From assembly GCA_016490735.1 (NCBI GenBank), contig JAEMWC010000623.1, forward strand, positions 242,501 through 306,500: a stretch of 64,000 nt of DNA, given 5' to 3'. The notes under the pieces were generated by a model that saw only the letters and a program-made list of their open reading frames with translations, had not been told where the DNA came from and did no database searches. Every line of letters starts with the position of its first letter. Position 1 is the stretch's first letter. A program made the position numbers and the translations under genes. Source of the stretch: Pachyseris speciosa (lineage: Eukaryota > Cnidaria > Anthozoa > Scleractinia > Pachyseridae). Shown one piece after another: positions 57,534 through 64,000 of this stretch.

Positions 57534-58340
57534 ATGGATATAGAACGAATGAAAAGGCTTCTTAAAAGTGGAATTGAAGCTGGAAACAAAACAAGAGAAG
57601 TTCGTGATGTTATCAAGACTTATGAATACAGAAAACAGGATGCATATGATACAACATCAGAATTGCTAAAACCCTCTATTGATGTCCAGAAGAGTGTGAA
57701 AGAAAGTGTCGACGAAAAACAGGATGAAGTTATTAAACAGTTGAAAAAGAATCAACAGGCTTTAACACAAGGACTTGATGATGTTATTGAAGCTAATAGA
57801 AGAGCTATTACAATGGGAACGGAATTTCCTGGAGACATTGAAGCACCTAAAAAAGAGGATCGGGCACCCAACTTATTATTGATCGATAACTATTTCGATA
57901 GAGATGATAGAATTATATTAAAAAATAACAGGCTTTTGAAACCAGGCGATTTAACTCAAGTCAGCCCACAAAAACTTGCCGATGAAAGGGAAAAAGCTGC
58001 AGTAATAGCTAAGGATATAGGAAGAAGAAAAAAAAAAATCATTAACTCCAGAAGAAAAAGAATCTTTTGAGAGAGAAATACAAACTTTGAAGAAATACAG
58101 AGAAACGATTGATGATGTATTAGCTTCTTACAAATACAAAACAGGGAAAGGAATGGGTTCAAGGGCGCATTTTTGGGTGACATGCTTTCAAGACTGCAGT
58201 TGCTTGGTGGATCTATTTCAGCCGGCAACAACAGCATGGGTGTAAGAAATGAATTCACAAAAATATTGCATACATTAAACAGACTGGGAATCCTGAAAAC
58301 CGGTGAGTTGAATAAAATAATGATGAAATATCTAATGTAA
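57534..58340 (+). pseudogene. Coiled-coil virion-type protein, two frameshifts
   Basis: The ATG at 57534 follows a TCTAACACAATTGTATATG signal. The first 178 codons are helical and charged (SVKESVDEKQDEVIKQLKK), then comes a conserved-looking PNLLLIDNYFDRDDRI. The frame breaks inside an 11-A run (58028-58038) and again near 58160-58175. The open frame then continues to a TAA at 58340, just before the penton start, so the net frame is regained. Such coiled-coil proteins accompany the capsid genes in many Polintons; the role is unknown. Either recent decay or homopolymer errors explain the breaks. Confidence 0.6.
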
Positions 58341-58346
58341 AAGTAT

Positions 58347-59132
58347 ATGACAGAAATTTCATTACGATTCAACAGTAAAAACAGAGACAAAATTGGTGTC
58401 AGCAAGAGTCATGATTTTAAAAAAAGATTCAATACACCTCTTAAATTAACGAATGATTTAAAATATGAAATGGCTGTGAATGTCATCAATATGACATACA
58501 GTTGGTACAATATCAGAGATATTTTTGGGAATAATCAAATGAAATACAGCTATGACAAAGGTATAAACTGGGAAACAATAACATTCGTTAACGGGATGTA
58601 TTCATACGACGATATCAATAGTTACATTCATGAGTATATGAGAAAAAATAGCCATGTACTGAATCCATCTGAAACAGACAAATCAAAATTCCTGTATGGT
58701 ATTAACATGTATTTCGTTTTGTCAACATATCGCATTTTGATTGAACTCAATGAAAATTATCGTGTGGATCTGAGGAATCTTGATTTCAGAAAACTTATCG
58801 GTTTCGATTCAAAATTAGTTCCAGCCACAGAATATGGAACAAATCTACCTGATATTACAAGAGGAGTAGATGAAATTTATATCAATTGTGATTTGGTGAC
58901 AGATAGCATTGTTGATGGAAATAGCACAAATACAATCGCTGTTATTCCTGTCACAGATCTCGTTAGAAGTTTACCTTTCACTTACAAACCTCGTTTTCTT
59001 TCATGGAATCCTGTCTCAACACATACAATCAGCTCAATACGTTTTTATGTCACAGACTCTTCTAGAGCTCCAGTCGATTTAAATGGGATAGATTGGTATA
59101 TTGAGTTATTCTTGAGAGAGACAGAATTATAA
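58347..59132 (+). CDS. Penton / minor capsid protein (single jelly roll)
   Basis: 261 residues, intact. Features of the Polinton minor capsid protein: an early KYEMAVNVINMTYSWYNI region, a mid stretch GTNLPDITRGVDEIYINCDL (about residues 171-190), then a C-terminal WNPVSTHTISSIRFYVTDS and WYIELFLRE. The order and length fit the vertex-forming single-jelly-roll capsomer. It is preceded by TATCTAATGTAAAAGTATATG, which overlaps the stop of the previous gene. The next gene begins 13 bases after its stop. Confidence 0.82.
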   Translation: MTEISLRFNSKNRDKIGVSKSHDFKKRFNTPLKLTNDLKYEMAVNVINMTYSWYNIRDIFGNNQMKYSYDKGINWETITFVNGMYSYDDINSYIHEYMRKNSHVLNPSETDKSKFLYGINMYFVLSTYRILIELNENYRVDLRNLDFRKLIGFDSKLVPATEYGTNLPDITRGVDEIYINCDLVTDSIVDGNSTNTIAVIPVTDLVRSLPFTYKPRFLSWNPVSTHTISSIRFYVTDSSRAPVDLNGIDWYIELFLRETEL

Positions 59133-59145
59133 AACCTAATAGTAT

Positions 59146-59376
59146 ATGAAACGGTTCGAGTTTAAAAAATATGAACAACGTGGTGAAGGTATTGTGACTG
59201 ATATGATCAAAACAGCTGGAAAAAAAGCAGCAACAACAATTGGTGAACATGCTGGCAAAAAAGCTGGTGACAAAATCATAGAACTTTTGAAAAAGAGAAA
59301 GAGTGGAACTGAGAGTGTGAGCCAGACTGGTGGTTTAATCAAAAGAAAGAGAGGTCGACCACGTAAAATAAAATAA
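59146..59376 (+). CDS. Small basic AT-hook protein (pX/Mu-like core protein)
   Basis: 76 residues, lysine-rich, ending RKRGRPRKIK, a perfect AT-hook core (GRPRK). An Ala/Gly helix lies in the middle (KKAATTIGEHAGKKAGDK). Likely binds the genome in the virion, like adenovirus core peptides; this comparison is by size and charge only. A weaker CCTAATAGTATATG signal precedes the ATG. Confidence 0.6.
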   Translation: MKRFEFKKYEQRGEGIVTDMIKTAGKKAATTIGEHAGKKAGDKIIELLKKRKSGTESVSQTGGLIKRKRGRPRKIK

Positions 59377-59398
59377 CTTTTATCTAACACAATAATAT

Positions 59399-60685
59399 AT
59401 GTCAAACTATCGTGACTCAAAATATATTGAAAGATATGAAGATGTAGTGTTCGAACTAGAGACAGCACTTAATACTGTAGTAGCAAACAATGCTCATCAG
59501 AGTAAAACAGGCTACCGATTCATTGTTGATAATAGTGGAGAGACTACACCATTTGACTGGTATAATGCCCGTTTTAATGTCGATTTCATTGTGAAAAAGC
59601 TTGCAAATGGAGGCCACATAGCTGCTGCAGATCAAAATGGTATTGTTAATTCAGTTCACGCTCTTATTAACACAATTAATGTAAAAATGAATGGTCTTGA
59701 TGTTTATGAGTGCAAAGATGCCAACCAAGCCACAAATATTAAGTCATTGCTTGAGTATTCACAGGGTTATGCTGTAAGTCAGGGAACCAATGAGTTCTTC
59801 TATCTTGACACAAATAGGAATGCTGATGATAGAGCGGCTGAGGCTACTTATAACAAAGGTTTCGCAGCTCGCAAAGCACTGTTGAATGGTGCAGCCGGTA
59901 AAGTAAATGCAGAGCTTGCATTGAACAGATACGGTTTTTTCAAGAGCTTTTGGGATGAACTTATGCCTAACTCAAAAGTAGAGGTGAAATTAACACTTGA
60001 GAGTGATGCCAATTTGATTTGGCAAGCTGCTGATAATTGCCGTGTGGTACTAACTAAATTCCAGCTAATAGTTCCTCGTATTATTTTCAATTCTGCGGGA
60101 AAGTCCTTTATACATGAGCAAGTATCTTGACAACAGAAAGTGGACTTACATGAGAGAAATGGTTGAGAGAGGCAATTCAACAAGACAACAGACTGCCAAT
60201 TTCCGTATTTCCACAGGAATAAACAAACCCAGCATGTCTTTGTATTCATCATCAATGATGAAAGTGATGCATCTCAGACAGCCAATAAATTCTTGTACAA
60301 CACATTCTCAGTTGCAAATGACCGAACTTTGACTGATTGTTATCTTGAAGTTGGCAACGGAAATGATTATCCAGAGCTTCGTTATAAACCATCAACAGAA
60401 CCAACAAGAGTATTTAGAGATGTTTTGAAATATGTTCAAGCTGTAAACGATTTCAGTGAAAGTACCCTTCTTAACAGGGGCAATTTCGGTACAATATTCC
60501 CTTTTGTTTATTTCGATCTGACAAAACAGAAACAGGATATTAAAGATGGAATGACAAAACTGACTTTCAAATACACTTTGAGTGCTGCAACAAATGCTGA
60601 TTACAGTGTGTATGCACTGGTCCTCTATGAGCAGGATATTGAGATGAGAAAGACTGATGGAAAATTAATTCTGAGATCAATGTAA
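59399..60685 (+). pseudogene. Major capsid protein (double jelly roll, hexon-like), two compensating frameshifts
   Basis: ATG at 59399 after TCTAACACAATAATATATG. The first 236 codons hold the N-terminal jelly roll (FDWYNARFNVDFIV, NGLDVYECKDANQA, RYGFFKSFWDELMPN, KVEVKLTLESDANLIW). The frame breaks near 60100-60115, runs in another frame with YLDNRKWTYMRE, and returns to the first frame near 60228-60232. It then continues through the C-terminal jelly roll (FGTIFPFVYFDLT, KLTFKYTLSAA) to a TAA at 60685. Total length of about 428 codons fits Polinton capsid proteins. Both breaks sit at short homopolymers. As it stands the gene cannot give a full protein. Confidence 0.82.
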
Positions 60686-60748
60686 ATTAAATAAATTAAA
60701 TTAAATGATTGTTTGTATTAAATACAATTTAGTATAAACATATATTAT

Positions 60749-61516
60749 ATGACTACTTATCATCCTCATGGAGTAAGACTTTCAAACAGTCAGAAGCAAA
60801 GGCTTGCAAAAGCTATACAAACAAATTCACCGGTAACATTGAGACTCGCACATGGAGATCTCACTGGAGGTGATCAAATGATGTTGACAAAAACACAGAT
60901 AAAAAAATTAGCCAAATCACAGAGAAATGGAACAGGTGCTGATGTAAAGATATCCAAAGCACAGATCAGAAAATCAGTCCAAGAAGGAGGTTCTCTTTGG
61001 TCCAGTCTTTTTTCACTTGGAACAAGACTATTGCCTTATGCAGGTAAAGCAGTAGCTAAAGCGGCTCCAGCATTGGCTACAGGTGCTCTTTCTTCATTAG
61101 CAAGTCTCGGCATTGATAAACTATTTGGAAAGAAACAAAAAGGAGGATTTCTTATTCCTAATGCCAATTTATCCCAATTATTTAATGTAGGAAATTTATT
61201 GAATACGAGACAGATGGCTGATGTTATCCAAAAAATGCAGTATGGTGGAGACGTTGTTATAAAACCAACAAAAGCGCAGACTGGAAAGGGTATTGGAACA
61301 ATACTCGCCAGCATTGGAATTCCTTTGGCTATAGAAGCAATCAGAAAATTAACTGGAAAAGGTTTGCATGTTGAAAGCAGCCGTCCAAGACGGTCAATAC
61401 CTGTTCATGTTCCAGATGACATTGTACCCAGAAAGAAAGGTGGGAAACATGCTATGATTCCATGGCAATCTCCTCCTGTTTTTGGTACATGGAATAACCC
61501 AATAGGTATGGAATGA
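60749..61516 (+). CDS. pVI-like minor virion protein
   Basis: 255 residues. The N-terminal half is basic (NSQKQRLAKAIQTN, KTQIKKLAKSQRNG). An amphipathic Ala-rich segment follows (LLPYAGKAVAKAAPALATGA, about 90-115), then a hydrophobic helix near residues 188-196. The end HAMIPWQSPPVFGTW is typical of this Polinton protein class. Two sites fit the adenain cleavage rules: LTGG|D at residues 38-42 and LTGKG at 201-205. Suggested role: capsid-interior, membrane-active protein matured by the downstream protease. The ATG follows TTTAGTATAAACATATATTATATG, a diverged form of the promoter signal. Confidence 0.6.
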   Translation: MTTYHPHGVRLSNSQKQRLAKAIQTNSPVTLRLAHGDLTGGDQMMLTKTQIKKLAKSQRNGTGADVKISKAQIRKSVQEGGSLWSSLFSLGTRLLPYAGKAVAKAAPALATGALSSLASLGIDKLFGKKQKGGFLIPNANLSQLFNVGNLLNTRQMADVIQKMQYGGDVVIKPTKAQTGKGIGTILASIGIPLAIEAIRKLTGKGLHVESSRPRRSIPVHVPDDIVPRKKGGKHAMIPWQSPPVFGTWNNPIGME

Positions 61517-62059
61517 AAAAAAAAGAAAAACCAAAGGAAAAGGACTTCTACTGGGCAAAAACAGTCCATTCAATTCAATCCCCATACTAGGAACCATTTT
61601 GTAAACAAACCCTTATCCAACTTTGATTTAATCAATTGGGTTAAACAACTTGGAATAAAACATTTTAGAGGAGTATTTTCAAGAGACAATCTTCCTAGAC
61701 AAATAAAAAAGAATGAATGTGGGATAGTCAATCTTGATTCCAAAATTGGACCTGGTACTCACTGGGTTTGTTATAGGAATTTCAAAAATGATAAATACTG
61801 TGAATACTTCGACTCTTTCGGTTTAATGATGCCAACAGAAGTACAGAAATACATGGCTGCAAGCGGTAAACAACTTGAATACTCTGGTGATGAGATACAA
61901 GAAAGGGAATCAGTATTGTGTGGATATTGGTGTTTGTACTATCTTCTTGAGAGACAAAAAGGCAGATCCATTCTTAATACAATACATAATGCTGAATTTG
62001 ATCCAACAGACACAAGAGTCAATCACAGATTCATCATAGACTACTTCAAAAATATCTAA
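61513..62059 (+). pseudogene. Adenain-type maturation cysteine protease, start in another frame
   Basis: The catalytic order of the adenovirus protease family is visible: His in GTHWVCYRN (61760), Asp in EYFDSFG (61811), Gln in DEIQERES and, seven residues later, Cys in LCGYW (61919). The reading frame is open from just after the previous gene's stop but has no ATG before 61826, which is downstream of the His and Asp. An ATG at 61513 overlaps that stop (ATGA) in a different frame and is followed by nine A's. A slip or indel there would connect the two. The protease would process the capsid proteins during maturation. Confidence 0.75.
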
Positions 62060-62071
62060 CTTAATGGTATA

Positions 62072-62212
62072 ATGGTAAAATCATATTGTGTGAAACAGAA
62101 GAAGCAGACTGAGTGTGTACCAGGAAGTGAAAGATATCAAAAGACAAAAAATGGTCGAACTGTGATGAAATGTACTTGTGCTGAATGTGGAATCACAAAG
62201 ACTAAATTTTAG
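62072..62212 (+). CDS. Small Cys-rich protein (DUF5679-like)
   Basis: 46 residues: SYCVKQKKQTEC near the start and CTCAECG near the end give five cysteines (6, 15, 34, 36, 39), most likely one zinc site. KNGRTVMKC between them fits DUF5679-type small viral zinc proteins. It is preceded by TCTAACTTAATGGTATAATG. Function unknown. Confidence 0.6.
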   Translation: MVKSYCVKQKKQTECVPGSERYQKTKNGRTVMKCTCAECGITKTKF

Positions 62213-62272
62213 AAATCGGGGAAACTGAATAGCCCGTCTGAAGGGGCGGGCATACTAGATTCAGCCGCAGAT

Positions 62273-62910
62273 ATGGCGCTAACAGGATTTTTAGAACATG
62301 GAGTCCCTTATTTAGCGAAGAAGGTGTTGAAATGGGTAGATATTATGCATCAGAAGCAATGAGAAATCCAAAGCTGCAAAAGAAATTAATTGACAAAGGA
62401 CTTTCCCTCGCAAAGCCTGCAATCACAAAGGTTGGGTCAGAAGCTTTGAAACAACTCTCAACAAAAGTGAGACCAAATATTCGTTACAAAACAGATATCA
62501 AAGGATTAGATTATGGCGGTGCTATTGACATTCATAAGGTTATTGGCAAGCTTCCTAAACCGAAAAGTGGTTGGACACCAAGTAAATATAAATATATGGG
62601 ACCATACAATCCATTGCATGAGCAGTTGGAATATGATCCAAATACTGGCGAGGTCTTGAAATGGAATGTACAACCTTACAATAAGGTGGATGAAATAGCA
62701 GCTTACCACGATATTTGTTATGATATGAAAAAAGACAAAGGTGAATGTGATAGAACAATGGTCGAGTCACTAGATCAAATACCATATGGTGAGATGCCAA
62801 AATGGGGTCAAACAGCTAGATTCTTAATCGACAAAAAACAGAAACTTGGTCTCGGTGTTTCAAAAAACGGAAAAAGCCGTCGAGTGAAGAAAACTGGCAA
62901 GAAAAACTAG
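62273..62910 (+). pseudogene. Parvovirus-type phospholipase A2 virion protein, frameshift near the start
   Basis: From the ATG at 62332 the protein has 192 residues. A calcium-loop-like YMGPYNPLHEQ (88-98) and the catalytic pair HDICYD with His126 and Asp127 match the secreted PLA2 domain of parvovirus VP1. The tail is basic (KNGKSRRVKKTGKK). An upstream ATG at 62273 begins a plausible N-terminus (FLEHGVPYLAKK) in another frame, so the true gene seems to start there with a one-base break near 62315-62330. PLA2 in virions helps penetrate host endosomal membranes. Whether the shorter form still works is unknown. Confidence 0.75.
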
Positions 62911-63830
62911 CTGATGAATTACATGCACCCATAAAACGAAATTTCACTCGGCGGCGTGTGATTGTAAATAAAATTGATGAAATATGGGCAAGTGATCTAG
63001 TTGAAATGCAACAGTTCAGTAAATGGAATAAAGGTTATCGATATCTTCTTATGGTTATTGATGTCTTCAGCAAATATGGTTGGATTGTCCCATTGAAGGA
63101 TAAGAAAGGTGAATCTGTCACTGAAGCATTCAAATCAATATTCAAGGAAGGTAGAAAACCACAGTATTTATGGGTCGACAAGGGAAAAGAGTTTTACAAC
63201 AAACACTTGAAGGACTTGCTAGAGAAACATAGTGTACAGATGTACTCAACTGAGAATGAAGAGAAATCATCAGTAGTTGAAAGATGGAATAGGACAATTA
63301 AATCCAAAATGTGGAAGCAGTTCACTGTTCAAGGTAATACACAGTATTTAGACATGTTACCAAAATTAGTGAAACAGTATAATAATACCAAACATTCAAG
63401 CACAAAGATGACACCCGTTGAAGCATCTGATAAGAGGAACGAAGGAACTGTTTACTTCAATTTGTATGGTGATATGAAAACATTAAAACAGAAACCAAAA
63501 TTTAAAATAGGTGACAAGGTCCGAATATCCAAGTATAAACGGAATGTGTTCGACAAGGGCTATACACCAAATTGGACTGAAGAAGTATTTACAGTTGATA
63601 AGATCCAATACACTAATCCAGTCACTTACAAACTAAAAGATCTCAACGATGAAGAAATACAAGGGAGTTTTTATGAAGCTGAATTATTGAAAGCCAGACA
63701 GGATGTATTCCGTATTGATAAAGTCATTCGCAGAGATTACAAGAAGAAACAAGCTTTAGTGAAGTGGAAGGGTTACAGTGACGAATTTAACAGTTGGATC
63801 CCGTTCAAGGATTTAAAAGACATATTATAA
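62820..63830 (+). CDS. rve-family integrase with C-terminal chromodomain
   Basis: Catalytic residues: Asp in WASDLVEM (62994), Asp in LWVDKGKEF (63177) and Glu in SSVVERWNRT (63279), the DDE pattern of retroviral-type integrases. An SH3-like region (KFKIGDKVRISKYKRNVF) follows, then a chromodomain (VIRRDYKKKQALVKWKGYSD, about the last 45 residues) that may target chromatin. The frame is open from 62820, but no ATG occurs before 63006, after the first Asp. The probable N-terminus (WQEKLADELHAPIKRNFTRR) precedes the catalytic core and overlaps the PLA2 gene end. The start codon may be lost, or expression may need frameshifting or splicing. Confidence 0.85.
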   Translation: MLNRQKTETWSRCFKKRKKPSSEENWQEKLADELHAPIKRNFTRRRVIVNKIDEIWASDLVEMQQFSKWNKGYRYLLMVIDVFSKYGWIVPLKDKKGESVTEAFKSIFKEGRKPQYLWVDKGKEFYNKHLKDLLEKHSVQMYSTENEEKSSVVERWNRTIKSKMWKQFTVQGNTQYLDMLPKLVKQYNNTKHSSTKMTPVEASDKRNEGTVYFNLYGDMKTLKQKPKFKIGDKVRISKYKRNVFDKGYTPNWTEEVFTVDKIQYTNPVTYKLKDLNDEEIQGSFYEAELLKARQDVFRIDKVIRRDYKKKQALVKWKGYSDEFNSWIPFKDLKDIL

Positions 63831-64000
63831 AGAGAAAATTATCTAACATATATGTGAGTAGACCCTACAGTAGTACATACTGTCATTTGCTATTATGTAG
63901 CCAAGAATATTATTATTCCTGACTATATTTAAACACAGGTCGAAAATGAATTAAAAAATAAATTATTATAATATAATATACAAATGCAAAAATATTCCTA
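63831..64000. other. AT-rich sequence after integrase, element continues
   Basis: Contains ATTATCTAACATATATG, a full promoter-like signal, but the ATG at 63852 is followed at once by TGA. Further genes (possibly the polymerase) or the terminal repeat would lie beyond the window. Confidence 0.4.

Larger units (their letters stand above)
50401..63999. mobile_element. Polinton/Maverick (adintovirus-like) integrated element, right end outside
   Basis: Fifteen or so genes packed with almost no spacing, starkly unlike the gene-poor flank. They include packaging ATPase, penton, major capsid protein, adenain-type protease and rve integrase, which together define Polintons/adintoviruses. Genes run outward from a divergent promoter at about 57.5 kb. 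No DNA polymerase is present in the window. Neither terminal inverted repeat could be paired. Confidence 0.85.

Noticed and set aside
57956..59468. Minus-strand open frames opposite the capsid cluster
   Set aside because: Antisense shadows of the coiled-coil, penton and AT-hook genes, with no independent signal.
60114..60332. Separate gene inside the capsid region
   Set aside because: Its N-terminal part is the out-of-frame middle of the major capsid gene between two frameshifts, and its end is a shadow frame.

Overview
The window looks like nuclear DNA of an anthozoan cnidarian, most likely a stony coral. It is AT-rich and intron-rich, contains exons of the metazoan splicing factor PPWD1, and is crowded with DNA transposons, MITEs, tRNA-derived SINEs and non-LTR retrotransposon relics. 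The taxon call is an inference from this repertoire; there is no rRNA or mitochondrial marker here.

Region 1 (1-7.3 kb) holds nested old transposons. A PIF/Harbinger transposase relic sits against a CR1/L2-like LINE relic. They are followed by a complete but decayed ISL2EU-type element with a THAP-DDE transposase on + and a SAP/SWIM/YqaJ/PHD protein on -, bounded by GCGCGCGGCCAAAC inverted repeats. Region 2 (7.3-19.4 kb) is non-coding and repeat-rich. It holds Tigger-like and TTAA-bounded elements, an L1/Tx1 LINE whose reverse-transcriptase core has been deleted, SINEs, two copies of one MITE, a degenerate TTAGGG-like patch and one orphan exon candidate.

Region 3 (19.46-29.08 kb) carries six minus-strand exons of PPWD1, a WD-repeat/cyclophilin spliceosome component. 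They run from the start codon into the WD40 region. The expected second exon and everything after the 19.46 kb exon were not found. The introns hold many foldback elements. Region 4 (29-50.4 kb) appears gene-free. It contains large foldbacks (31.6, 32.6 and 33.0-34.1 kb), several MITEs and diverged tandem blocks (35.2-47.7 kb). These blocks provide paralogous empty sites for at least one insertion.

Region 5 (50.4 kb to the window end) is the most interesting part: an integrated Polinton/Maverick (adintovirus-like) element. In order it encodes a VLTF3-like late transcription factor (+). Next on - come a two-TM protein, an unknown protein, two collagen-stalked fibre-like proteins, a tiny ORF and the packaging ATPase. 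Then on + come a coiled-coil protein, penton (single jelly roll), an AT-hook basic protein, double-jelly-roll major capsid protein, a pVI-like protein, adenain-type protease, a small Cys-rich protein, a parvovirus-type phospholipase A2 and an rve integrase with chromodomain. The genes form a virion-making and integrating module. No family B DNA polymerase is seen, and the right end lies beyond the window.

Most of the structural and packaging genes are preceded by a recurring TCTAA ... TATATG signal that runs into the start codon, whereas the VLTF3-like gene and its two nearest neighbours lack it. This suggests a late promoter class. Several genes carry small frameshifts at homopolymers, reflecting either recent decay or assembly error. 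Restored sequences are not given.
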